Assembly (NCBI RefSeq): GCF_901709675.1
Contig: NC_051100.1
Location: 10,326,786-10,390,785 of the forward strand
Reading direction: 5' to 3'
Source: Syngnathus acus
Taxonomy: Eukaryota > Chordata > Actinopteri > Syngnathiformes > Syngnathidae
DNA length: 64,000 nt
Below the pieces are notes generated by a model that worked only from the letters and a program-made list of their open reading frames with translations, ran no database searches and was not told where the DNA came from. The translations under genes and the position numbers were made by a program. Of the stretch, positions 41,014 to 54,600 are shown piece by piece (position 1 is the first letter of the stretch; the number at the start of each line of letters is the position of its first letter).

Positions 41014-41485
41014 GTAAGAAGCGCGAAAAAGGGTCATATTTATGCAGGGGGTGGGGTGGTTTTGTCTTTGTGTGTTCAGGCACAGCTGACTTTTGTTCTG
41101 AGTAAATGTGAGCATGTGGGAAGATGTGTCGTAGCTAGATTTGAGGAATGGATGACAGTTGGAGGACAGTGCCTCACTGCAGCGCAGTAGCGTGTCCTAA
41201 GATGGACTCTTATTGTTTTTGCGTGTGTTTAAAAAATCGGCTGCTAATTATACATGATTTTTTTTTATATGAAATCAATTTTCAAAAGCCTGAATGGTTT
41301 ATTGACAATACATTTGAAAACAAGAACATTAGTTTAATAATTGCACACTCAGCCAGTCTGAGTTCTTGCTCTAACAAACAAGATATTCTTATAATTTGAA
41401 ATGCAGGCCCAAGGCAACGACAAACAACAACAATTATGCTATTTTTTTTATTATTATGATATTGGGTTACCTTTCTTTTGAAAAC

Positions 41486-41559
41486 ACTATTTGTGTGTGA
41501 GTGTATGTGTGTGTGTCTGTGCGTGCGCGCGTGCATGTGTGTGTGTGTGTGTGTGTGTT
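41486..41559 (+). repeat. GT/GC microsatellite
   Basis: Imperfect (GT)n with a GCGCGC interruption, in the ablim1 5' region. Confidence 0.9.
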
Positions 41560-42419
41560 TCAGACAGTATTGACCATTGTTCAATATATTCTGTTCATTT
41601 GTATTTCATAAATAATAACTGTTAGGCTGGCGGGGTTCTAATGGACAAAATTAAGTCGCTTTTTTAGTTTGCTGTAAAATTCCAAGTGCACAGTTTATTT
41701 CGTCTTATTTCAGTTCTTTGCACATACTCATTATCTATGATTCCATATCAATCTGTCACGAAATTCTTGGATTATCATGTTGCACCATCTTATTGCACCG
41801 CATCCATTTGGCCTTTGCACTAATTCCCCAGCATTTGTTGAATTAACTTGAATTAGTCTTGATGCCTCTAAAACAGCCCCCTAATGTGGTTGCTTTTAAC
41901 GTTTTGAAAGTGTCCCGTGAACCCAGATCGGCTTTCAGTTTCTGGCAGACGTGTGAGAAATGACGGCGGGTCCCATTGGGTGGCATGTCTCCCAGAGTAC
42001 ATTGAGCAAACCTGATGTGGAACTACCTAACCCCACCCAGAAGATAATCATAGGCTCAACGTCAGCCTTAAGCTGCTTAAGGCTCCAGTCTGGTTGGGCT
42101 GAAGACATTCATAAGCTTCTTTGCCAGTGTTTCACTGGGCACCGACTCTTACCTGATGTTTGACTTCTCCTGCACAAGGTGCGCATCAGCACCCGGCTTT
42201 TTGCTTTTTCTCTAGATGTGAACAGATAACAACCCTGCTGGACTTTATAATGCACCGCTGTGTATTTGGGGCTCACTTTTAGTTCGGATTTGGACCTCTT
42301 TGACCACTACACTTTCCTCATGTCGGAAGAAAGCTGTGTTTTCGAGGAGGACTGTGCTTGACGTCTACCTGGAGTCCTTTACCTCCCTTTGTGGCACGGT
42401 TGAGGGAGGGCAAAGCGTC

Positions 42420-42654
42420 ATGCCCACTCTGCCCAATCTCAACAGCCTGGGGAGGCTATGCAGCTCCAGCCGCAGCCACGACATAGATCGCGTGCGGGTG
42501 AAACGCAAGAGCTCCATCAAGCGCATGTCCATCATTGAGGATGGACATGTGGCCGAGGTCTTGTACCTCATTCCCAAACAATACATGGAGCAGCTGCCCT
42601 ACCTCAACCCAAACGACTATTACCTGAGTGAGAGGCTACATGACGTGGCTTCAG
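42420..42654 (+). CDS. ablim1: ablim1 long-isoform first exon
   Basis: 78 codons plus one base, ending VAS-G before gtagga. Basic Ser/Arg-rich (KRKSSIKRMSIIEDGH) then LYLIPKQYMEQL. The open frame extends upstream to about 42300; the ATG at 42420 was chosen because MPTL...LGRLCSS aligns with the human long isoform. Confidence 0.8.
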
Positions 42655-45600
42655 GTAGGAGAGCGAAATGAAATGTGTGCATCTGTCTGAAATGATGTCA
42701 CTTGTCTGGATGCGAGTTATGGGTGCTTTCTAACCACCAGTTGCGATACTAAGTTAAAATCAATAACAGATGTACCAGACTGTTTCTGTTCAGCCCGCTT
42801 TGTTTATTTTAGCTTTCTGTCGGTCTGCCTTGTGTCTATTTAGGTGACCACCAGTTCATACTTTGCTTGGTAGTTACAGATGATTTAATTGGCTGCTGAC
42901 ATCTGACCTGTTTATGTGCACAAATTCTCCTGTGCACTTGTTGCGCAATCGCATATTCCCTACGTTCAAAAGTCTTGCTGCAAATGGGGGAAGGCAGTAA
43001 GTTAATCACATAGTTATATAATGTGTGTCCATCGCGTAAGGCCAGGCCTGCTGCTTCTTGCCAAACAGCAGCACATGACCAAGCGACATGGTGGCTTACA
43101 TCAGGATTACACGTGGCCATGAGTACAACTTGAGATTTTCCAAATGTTACGCACACTCTGACTGCTTGCCACACAAAGCAGCATAACCATTATAGCTTGG
43201 CTTATTGGTCAAATAGACATTATGTTAATATTTAGATCAGGTTTGATTTTCAACTTGAACCTGATAGCGGCAATATGCTACAAAAGGTTGCAGATGTTAA
43301 GGTTGAGCATTCGTTTCCTTTAAGTGGCAGCAGAAAAAAAAATCAAATAAGAGTGGATACTCCAACCTTTCTACTGAAAATCAAAATATTACTGCTAGAT
43401 GTGTCAAAATTATTCTATTGTATTTTAATAATCAAGTAATCATGTTAAGAATTTTTTTAAATGAAAGATTGTCCAAATATTTTGATTTCTGTGTATGCAG
43501 TTATACATAGGTTCACAAAAATAATCAAGTTATTTGTTGGCGTCTAAATGCTAAAGTAGTATTTATCACTTGGACACATTTTTCACATTTATCATAATAC
43601 TTAGCATAATGCACACAAACGGACAATGACCAATGTAAAACAATAAATAATTAAAAAATGAAAATGAATTTGCTTGGCAGAATAACATTTGGAACCAACA
43701 CAAAATGAAATGAATCCTAATTCTATGTATAGCTCCGCCTAGTTTGTATTACCTTGAAATGTCAAATGGGCTTCATTTACATCTTATATGTAGGAAGTAG
43801 TTTGCTTTGGGTTTGGGGGTTCTGGGCTTAGTTCACACAGAGGCAGCAGCACACCAGAATGCTGCAGTGAGGAGGTGGCTGACACAACAGAGGGACAGAG
43901 TGAGGGAGTGGAGGGGAGGAGGAGTAGGCAGAGGAGGCGGAGGAGAAGAAGAGCGATGTAGCAGCAAAGCAGGCAGTCAGAGGCAAAGCCTTCAGTGTCG
44001 CCGTATTTTCAGGAGGACAGCATAGCACCTGCACCTCCCCCTTTCTCTCTGTGCTGTCTCCACTTGAAAAGGATCCAGCAGCTTCTGTGTCATTGCTGAA
44101 GGATACTTAGAAGCTTCTCTGTTGCAGATTTATTGGATTCCAATGGTCATGGTCAAAGAAAAAGGTATCGTGTGATTGCCGGCCCTGGAATATGGATGGA
44201 TGAGTGTGCCTTTGTGAAGAGTTGTTTTTTATATTACATTTAACTGACTCACATCTGTGTCTGATCTGACAAATTCATAGGGCAGATGCATGATTCCGAC
44301 CGAGGGATATTGACATGGTTTGTGGGGGTGTGTGCTGCTTAGAACTTTGAAGAACCATGTGGCATGGTGGAAACATGCTCTGGCTGACTGGAACGTGCAA
44401 TGCCTCTCCCAGTACGAACGCATGATGCTCGGGCTGGAGTATGATTACTTTGGCGGTGTCAGGCTTTATGTAAATGTATGTTGGAAGAAAGCGTGTTATG
44501 AGGAAGCGTGGTGGAAAATTGGCCCGTTTGATTCAAAGAGAAACCTCCTCACATTCAATGCAGCTAAAACTATAAAATGTAAAAAGTGGAACACATAGAG
44601 AGAAGGAAGCACACTGCGCAGAGCTCTCTCTCCCTCTCTTTGCCTCTCCCTCCAATGCTCTGTCTGCAGCCGTTGCCATGGTAACTATCCAAAAGGTACA
44701 CTCCATTGTTGTCAGATGTGGCCTCATTCGTAGTGCCCTGTTAAAAGGAAAAGGTGGTTTCTACTAACCACAAGCAAGGCCACTAAGCTGTGGTTTAGAT
44801 ACATGAAGGTCAAGGAGAATATTTCCCACATTTCAGGTCTGTTTTATGGGATTTGTGGTTGGATGGTATTGTTTGTTATGATTCAGCTGTAACACTGATT
44901 TAGGTGTTTAAAAAAAAAAAAAAGAAACTCACGTTAGTCAGAATTAATTGATCAGCAGTACCACAGCGCAATAAAGAAATACGTCCGAGGTATTTGTCAA
45001 AATTATAAAAAATATGAAAAGCACACCGTAAATCTTTAAATATCGACATAAAATTGAAAAAAAAAAAATTAGGTCACCTGATCAGTAATTACCGTGAAGC
45101 TAATCATGACAATTTGAATAACATTGCCAGGAGTTATCGTCATTTCTTGAAGTAATGTCATGCTGTTCGTTTGTGCTGTGATTTAGCAAAACATTTTCTA
45201 AGTTGAGTTGTAGCTTGTACAGACGGTTTTGGTTGCTGTGTGGGTGTAATGTGATATTTCCAGGGACTTTTTTTTTAGGAAAAAACAAAATAATTCCTGT
45301 AACAAACTAAAAAAAAGTGATTACTCATATCTTGACCCGTGCGTGTGTAGGTTTGTTTATTTATCTGACAGCGCTCTACTGGCCGGCGGCTGCGTCCAGC
45401 CCTGAAATTCTTCTCTTGATGTGGACGCAATAGGCCACAAAATAACGGCCTTGCTACCAAGACCCGTGCTGGCAGAAAAACCAAAAGTTCTGGCAGCCAC
45501 ATGTTCATTCACCACAATGAGTAAGTTTTCCACGGAGTTGAGCTGCTACTTCCCATGTGGATCCTTGGGATCTGTCACAAAAGGGATTCTTGCCTGGTTT

Positions 45601-48600
45601 TGTCATCCACCGTCAAAGACCTTTTTCTTTATAGATCCTCATTGATGTTTGTTTAGTATGCATAAAGAAAGTGAGCAAAGATTTCAGTAAGCTTATCATG
45701 CAGCATTTCTGAGGCCAGATGGGCTCTGACCTCAACCTCACTCAATTACGCTGTGTGCTGTGAATGATGAATCAGAATGTTGAGATTGCAGGGTGAGCAT
45801 TTTCTCACTGTGTGCAGGTGGTTGTCCTGTTTTCAATGCAAAGCCTCTAAATAGTTAGTGATTCATCAATGCCATGGTGGCATCGTGGAATTTATCTTAT
45901 CCTTATTTGTGTGCATGGTGATCTAGGTTCTGAATGCAGAGCTAACCCCCGGAGGTAACATGCCACACTCTCACACAATATTTGTATAGACACAATATTT
46001 GTACAACTGCCACACTGGACCAGAATATACAGATGAGATTAGTGGTCAGAGAGGAAGTGAAAGTCATTGACCTAAAATATACAAGTTAAAATAACAAACC
46101 AGACAGAAGAATATCATGCATTATGCTTGTTAACAAACATCCTCTTTGTCTGCTGTCGTGGAGACGTAATGAGGTGTCATTTCTAAAATCCAAAAGTCAA
46201 TAGCTTTTATCATTTCCATGTATACACACGCAGCGGTTCTGTGGTTCATGAACCAACTATTGTCTCATTACAGAGAGGGCCAATGAATTGAAAGTGTTTA
46301 TCAGCAAATTGTATGGTACTTGCTGCAAAACAAATGCTTTGCATGGTGCTAAATCATTATTCCAAAACCGAGGTCCCTGAGGAGTAGTTTGGGGGGATCT
46401 GGTGGAGTCTGATAGGACCCCCCCCCCACACACACACACACATTTCATGCATGTGTTTGAAGTGCTTTGTCTAGGGTGCTGGTATAGCGGGCCAGGAAGG
46501 CAGGCTGGCAGCCATACATATTAATGGCGATGAGGGTTAGGAGCTTCTTGTTATGGCTCGGTGATAAAGAGCTCTGTGCACCCTCCCCCATAGACGCACA
46601 CGTGCATCTGACCGTCGGACCTTTGGGATTTAATGCTGTCATTATAGGCCTGAACTGAACTGTAAATATGGGGCAAGTTTTATGACCGACCCCTGATTGA
46701 TTCCTTCCTGTCTAAATACTACTGTAGGGACACTACATTGTGTATTGTTTTAATTACAAATTGCATGTGGCTCATTTGTATGTATTTAGCAGCATGTGTT
46801 TGGAAACCACATAGTATTTATATGAGATCATGTAAACTGAATAATGTAAGGAATGTCTGCATACCAAACTCCGCTACTGAGCTCTGCTTGGAATCTTCAC
46901 TCTGCTTTTTGTGTGGTCATCACAAAAATGGGAAGGAGCAACGGAATGTTGGACATGAGGCATCCAGTTTATTTGAAAAGCTGATAGTGTTGTTACTGGT
47001 ACATCCCAGAATGATAGAAACAAAGTATCATTTCTATGGTAATATTTACTGGTCTGTGTAAAAGCAGTAAACAATCAGGGTGTTAGTTCTAGGGAGGAGT
47101 CACGGAATAGTCTATCGCAGTGACACAAAACTAAAGGTATGAATTCAGATTTCTTCAATTTGAATAAAGGAGGTGAAAAAAAACCAATCCTCCCACCCCA
47201 TGGCTACGAGGCTCAAAGTTGCGACTTTTACTTGGAATGAATGTAATGAACATTCTTTAGACATCAAATGCCTTGTTCGAAGGCATACTTTGTGTTGTGA
47301 AGATACTCGAAGGAGATGAAATTCCTTCCCTAGAACTGAATACCGCATCTCATGTTTGTTTAACTTCCTGCTGATGCACAATGCACGTTGGAGACTTTTG
47401 ATTCCCCGTTGCTGAAAGGAAACCAAATATTCCCAGCTCAGGTGATCCAAAGCTGCGTCAGTATTTGGCTTAAGAGTACACTTGTCAGTAGCAATTTGAG
47501 CGTTGGGTCAATGGAATTTTTATCCTCTGGAATGTTGCAAGCGCTGATGTGTCCAAAAAGGGATCAGAAAAGCCATCACCCGTAATACTTGTCTGGCTAT
47601 CCCCCAGTTCCATGATGACCTAGTTGTAACCTTTGAGGTTGGTGATTAATACTATGATTTCCTACCATTGTTTTCATTCCTCAGGGAGATAATATACAAA
47701 TTATAGCAAGATTTCTTTTGCATCGAGCACAATGTCAGTTAATACAATCTTGTCACTATGCCTGACTGAAATCAGGGTCCAAACGTAACAGATAGTTGCT
47801 CAGTGTTGTAAAGAATGTTCTGTTTTCATTGTTTCTTTGTTAGTTAGCAGAGTATTACAAAAGCTGCAATACTTAACATATAACTTTGGGGTATGGGCCA
47901 AGAAAGATCCTATGAATTTTTTAAGTGCAGATCAAATGAAGCACGTAGTTCATACCAACATTGCAGACTAAGATTTATCAATAAATAATGCACAAGTGAA
48001 TATTAAGGCATATTGTATGCATGGTTGATATATCTACTGTATTAAAACAGGGGTGTTCAAACTATTTCCACTGAGCAAGCAAAAAAAAATCAAAAGATGC
48101 TGATATTGATATGATTGATATTCCTCACGTTTATGTTTACTAAGTATTGCAAATTCACATAATCAACAGCCATTAGAGGGATAATAAGCATGTTTTTCTT
48201 TGCTGGCGAAAAAGTGTTTTACTAATTGGCGATCATGGTCCTTTTGATTTATTTCTGCCTAGACCACCTCTTAGCCAACCCAGATGTCACATCTTCCTCA
48301 TTCTGTCTCCTCCTTTGTGAAGGTGTCACACAGAATGCACTTTAGAAAATAAGGTCAAGGGCTAGCTATCCGTCACATCTGGGTCCCTATTGTTTTGGAT
48401 GCAACCTCTTTGTGTGTTTTCTTACCAACATTCACACACTCCTGTGAGGATGTCGTCTGACTCTGCTGGAGACTGAACGCTGTATAGCTTACAGTAGCGA
48501 TGAGCAAATGAATATTTTATCAGCGCTACCCTCTCTTGTCTGAATTCCCTTTTCCCTGGTGTATTCCCAACCTGCCCCTATGATCGTACATTCTGATGAG

Positions 48601-51600
48601 TTTGTAAATTAAGATACTATCACTGTCAATATTGTCATTTAGCAAGAAGAGCACGTGTTGCAGGAGAATCAATCCTCAGGGTTTTCTTCATTTTCCCCTT
48701 TAGACCATCATCCTTTTGTTCTTGTCCACACAGCCATGTTTTGTTTTTCGGAGTGAAGGGCGGAATGGCTTTAAGGGTGAGGAGAGAAACCCCGCCCCTT
48801 AATGCCGTTTCACCAGCCTTCAGGATGCTCTGCTGGTTTTTGCTTTCTCAGCACCATGGTTGTGTGTGTGCGTGCGTGTGTGTGTGTTCATTGTGTGTTT
48901 AGGCTCATATCAGTCACGTTAACCCTCGGTGAAGAGGCAGGATAGCTCACAAAGCCAGCACAGCCAACACTTCCAACAAAGATTAGGAATGTCTGCTCAA
49001 ATCTTTTTTTTTTTTTCCCTGTTGTAGATTTGAGTGAGTTGATTTGTGCTGAGCTTGCTACATGAAACATAATGTTACTTATTTATAGTGTTATATAACA
49101 TATACATTCTTGTTAAACTGCTATCACGAGAACACCTAAATTGCTGCAGAGAAATTGTTTAATATAAATGTATTTTATTTGCTGCTGCAAATAAAAATTT
49201 TGCTAATGGTTTGTATCTAAACTCACACGTCCCAATATTTTTTTTTTTTTTTAGTTAAAGCCCTTTTTGTGTGTTTAATTTTTAATGACGTGGTGTTGCG
49301 TGCCTGTCTGAGTTATATTTTGTCACCGTGTCTCCGCCTCTCAGTCTACAGCAATTTAAAGTGGGGCAAGCTACCCGCATTGAAAAACTCAGCCCACTCT
49401 TTTGTGCTTGGAATATTGTAGCTTTGAAATGTTAGCAAAAGCTTTTCCATGTTTTAGGCTGTCACTGTTACTTCTCTTCAAGTTACACAATGTATTACGA
49501 TATTATTACAGTCCATCACTGGTTTGAACAGAATTTTATTTCAAGAGTTCAGCTACAATGTGGTGAAGGATAAAGAGGCTTAAGATGTGTTTTTGCAGTG
49601 CTCAGTAACCCAGATGGCCTGTGGTTTTGTTTGGAGGTGCAACGTCACACTCGGAGCGGAGCTGCTGGGACTTCACTGTCTAGTTCATCCACAGATGACT
49701 CATTGTCCTGCTGAGTGTAATTGCATCAAAGAAAACATGGCCACCCCTCTTTTGTAACCATGTTCTTTCCATAAATGTGTCTTTATCCTCTTTACTATAT
49801 TCAATCTGAACCAGGACTTTTAATCCATTTATTAAACCCATAACAAATTTTACATACCCTAATGATAGTCCAAAACAAGTTTGTTAAAGCAATGTTCCTA
49901 CTGTCTCCCATTAAACTTCACAAACAAAAATTAGGTGAACATTCTGTTCCTTTCCATCCTTCATCCCCCTGCTATCTTAACAGGAAGCCTGTTTTATTCT
50001 TATCTGAGCTGAGTGCCAGGGTCTGCACACTGTCAAACATTTGACACGCTCTCAAACAACCAAACTGAACACTTCAAGAGCCCTGGACTGACATTAAAAT
50101 CAGATTTAGAGTTGAGAATTCATTCTATTAACCTTTAACTATCCCTACACTGCTTTTCTCAGCTTTATTGATGAAGTACTGGTACACACTAGATTCCAGT
50201 TTGTGTAGGGGGTTTGGGTTGTGCTGACCTGCCGCATGTTTTTCTACAAAAGGCTCATGACAGTTAGTATGAGGTACTACATTTAGTTAACTATATTATA
50301 CTTCATGTGTCAAGCAGATACAACACAGGTGTCAAACTCAAGGCCCGGGGGCCAGATACGGCCCGCCACATCATTTTCTGTGGCCCGCGAAGACAAATTC
50401 GTGTGTCATTACTAGAATTGCAAATTGTCTTCACTTTTAAAAATATCTTTTTTTTTAAATATTTGACCAGTTTTTACTCGTCTGATTTGAAAACGAGTTA
50501 TTTGTCAGTTTGTTTTGTAGCTTTTACTGTATAAGGTGCTCATACATTTATTTGGTTTGACAGTCATAATGTCCCTCCAAAAGAAGCTATGACTACAATG
50601 CAGCCCACGAAAAAAAAGTTTGACACCCCTGATATACAACATTGAGTGGATCTAAAAAGTCAGCACACCCCTGATCAAATGCCATTTCTTATGACATAAA
50701 AAATGAGACCAAGATGAATAATTTAAAAAAAAATCAATTTTAAAAAAGTAAAATATTTGAAGGTGGTGAATAAACTGACAATGTGTTTGCACACTATATT
50801 ACAATAATAATAATAATTAATAATTCATTAAATTTGTATAGCGCTTTTCAAAAACCCAAAGAAGCTTAAGTGGAAATGTGACTGTATTCCGAATGAACAA
50901 ATCTCATTCAAGCCTGTTCCTCTCCAAATAAAGTGTCTTTCTTTGTTAATAACAACTTGGCATTTGACCAGGTGAATGTAAACTGTTTTTACCAACTCTA
51001 AGTGCCAAGAACAACAACGTGGAAAAGAAGAAAAGCAACGAAAGTACAGACACTCACAGCGAGCACCCGAGTTGAGTCATCGTCATCATTTCGAAGCCAT
51101 TAGTGATGCTAATGTGTCTTCTCTTTGCAGTGGCTCATGCGCAGGATACGCAGCACCACTCTACAGAGAAGCCCCTGATCCAGTGCTTTAAGTGCAGGCA
51201 ACCATGCAAGGGCGAGGTGCTGCGAGTGCAAAACAAACACTTTCACCTAAAGTGCTTCACCTGTAAAGGTACAGTAACACACTGCTAAGTACGCAAACAA
51301 ACATACACAAAACTCAAGGTCTCATTTTTGTACTCTATATTAAGTAAGCATAAATAAGAAAGACCTTTTCTTGCTCTGCAAATTTTTTTTCCATGGGTGC
51401 ACCGTCACCCTGGATGCTCAAAAAAGGCCTTCCTCAAAGTTGCAAGTCAAATGTTGTCCAGTATGCAGTATCTTAGTAATGTGAGTAATTAGCCTCCTTC
51501 ACATTGTCTAAGATGGCATTTTCCTGGCTGTCTGTTCTGTGTGTACTGTAAAGTTCTAATTAGGGTTGAAATCTCTGGAGCTATTTGCCAGATAGTGATG

Positions 51601-54600
51601 CAATGCCACCAGTTAAGATCATGGCAGAATGTCAAGTTTAAAACCAACGCTCACGGCGCTATCACTTTTTGTGTTGAAAATATTTGTCACATTGACATTT
51701 CCATCTGTCTAATTACGTTAAATAGGACAACCCGTATCGGCTGTGTGAATGTGGATAGAAACATGACGCTTCAGTGCAATCGTAAAGGCAAATACGTACT
51801 ATGCCTTTATTGTGTAATTTACCAGAAACATTATATAATTGTATCTGTGGTGAATTATGGGATGTATTTTTATTTGATCTATTTCGATTATAAAATAGCA
51901 GTGAATGTGCAACACTGCAACATTTTTCACCGCATAGCTAATTTGACCCTTTTTTAATAGTAGGACGCTGGCGCGGATCCTGCCTGGTTAAGTACAAATG
52001 TGTTTCATCCAAATATGTTTGCCCTTATCCTGAAATATTATTATAAATGGTACAGAGTAGTGACGTCTGATTGCGTCGTAAAAGACTGACGCAGAAGAGC
52101 TATTTTGCTACTGCATGATCCGACTACCGTAATTTTCGGACTATAAGTCGCACCGGAGTATAAGTCGCACCAGCCATAAAATGCCCAAAAAAGTGAAAAA
52201 AAAACATATATATGTATATAAATCGCTCCTGAGTATAAGTCGCCCCCCCACCCAAACTATGAAAAAAAACCGCGACTTATAGTCCGAAAATTACGGTATA
52301 TTGTATTGCGGTCTGAATTCTAACCTAACTGCAACTTAAATAGATGTGGCTCATCTTCACTCCAACCTGACTTCAATGTTGAACCGTATTAGTAATGAAT
52401 TCCTGGCATGATTACTACATTGATGCCCTCGGCTGGCCTCACTGTCTCCTTCTTAAATGCTCAACTTGTCGTAGTGAAACCGGTTAATCTGTGACTGATG
52501 CCCTGTTACAGCTATCAACAAGTACCTAGAATGACAAACTCCAAATAAGCAAAGGCTGAGATTAGTACCTATTTCTGTCCTCCGCAAGTGGATGTACATG
52601 TCTTAGCAGGGAGGTACAGTTTGTAATGGACTCAAGAGCTTGTGAATGGAGGGAGTAGTGCTAGACACAATTTTGTTTTTGTTTTTTTTAATACCCTTAA
52701 AATGTTTATGCAATAATGTGATATCTTTTTATAGCAAATGACAGTCAGCATTAAAAAGGCGTTCCTTCATTCGCTCCCATTCATCCACAGGGTTTTAGCA
52801 TAGCTCATTGCATAACAATGATTAGAGGAAACATCCAAATATGTTGCTCCCTTTTTGTGTGGCATTTCCAAAAGCCTTTTAATTCACGAGCTCGCATGCT
52901 GTGGCGCTGGAACTGCGATTCACGTAATTATGTCATCATGAGGCGCTTCAAATATAAGTCAGCCAGTATCTTGCTATTATACCAACCCCTCTGATATTCT
53001 TCTATTAATTAGGTCTTTGATTTGCAATCCTGTTTGTCATAATGACTAGGTCTTAATTAAATACACGGAACTCATTGCAGTGTGAAATATATTTAGGCAT
53101 GTTATCTTTTGGGGCATATCAAGGGAGTTTCCTGAGCTGCACAATTGTACAATTGTTGCAGAATGCACTCAACGGTAAAAATAGACAGACCTTGCATTTC
53201 CATTACCATTGAAGCTTGTTGGTGCTTTGTCTTTGAAAAATGATTAGCGTCATGTTTCTATTTGAAAGAAATTAATATTTGGTGTATTTTTCTCAAGCAC
53301 CCAGTGATTCTTTCACTCTAGTAAGTCTTGACAACTGAACACTGACTAGTGGGCTGACCAGTAAACGGACCATGCCACTGTGTGTGTGCTCTGTTTAGCG
53401 TGTGGATGTGACCTGGCCCAGGGCGGCTTCTTCATGAAGAATGGAGATTATCTGTGCACGGTGGACTACCAGCGCATGCACGGGACTCGCTGCAATGGAT
53501 GCGGGGACTTTGTGGAGGGGGAAGTGGTCACTGCACTGGGCAAGACTTATCACCCTGCCTGCTTTGTTTGCACCATTTGCAAGTAAGAGTCAAATATATG
53601 TTGAAATGTAATAAAAAGAATAGCAGCTGAATTCATCTGATGGTTAGATTGGCTACATAAACATTTCCTATTAAATATAAATAATATTAGATGAAGTGCC
53701 ATTATTGCCAGCATACTTAATGTGTTTCTGACCAATCCTCTCTGACCACGCTCAATAAACTTTAACCATAGGATCTCGGCTCACTTTATTATTGTTGTCA
53801 TCCCCCATCCAGACGGCCGTTCCCTGCCGGCGACAGGGTGACCTTCAACGGGAAGGACTGTCTGTGTCAGTACTGTATTGAGCCCATGTCTCCTGGACCA
53901 AAAGACGTCCTGGGCGCCAGCAGTAAGTCGTTTTTCAAGGTTAATGTATAGGAAGGTATTGTCTTTCACACACTAGTATTTAAGTGTACTATCAATCACA
54001 GCGCTAGGGGGTCGCACGTTAGAAATATGTGTCGCCCCAATTAAGCCCCTCCAGCATTTTATTTGATATTTTAAAATATATGTATTCATTATTTTCTTAG
54101 TCCACCTGTATTAGCCCCAGGAGAGAAAAAATCCTTGCGCCATCCCTGGGTGTGGCACAAAAAAAACTCAGCGACATTACATCAAACTACAGCCACAATA
54201 ATAAAGACATTTTTGATACAGTATCATTCTGTGACCTACAACAACCCTCTGGTGACTCATCTTTTATTCACATGCTGTAACTACGGTATTTTTCAAAAGA
54301 CAGACAGTATCATACAGTATTAATTCATTGTATAGCCCCCCATCCTCTTAGCCTGATAGTGATGTCATAGCCCACCAACATTGGCTCAGCAACCACTGGT
54401 GAGTCCAACTGACTAATAATTGGTTGACAGCGTTTGCTGCACCAGGATGATGCCTCATACTGGTGCAAAGAAGGCGCTCTGCTCATCAGGCAAAGCTTGG
54501 GTAGCCTGCAGCCTGAAGGAGCCGCAGTCCTATAAGGAAACCAGAACACACATTTAGCCAGATCCGAGGAAGTATGCACAATCCCGGACATCTATGTGGG

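Larger units (their letters stand above)
42655..51130 (+). other. ablim1: ablim1 intron 1 (8.5 kb)
   Basis: Mostly AT-rich non-coding DNA. It contains a candidate internal first exon (44143-44164), a CA/C microsatellite (46420-46441), a hAT-end fragment (48048-48080), a GT repeat (48861-48898), a complete hAT-like element (50324-50631) and a DNA-transposon remnant (50645-50880). Confidence 0.75.

Noticed and set aside
41486-41559. Possible Z-DNA regulatory element
   Set aside because: An ordinary GT/GC microsatellite; nothing else supports a regulatory role.
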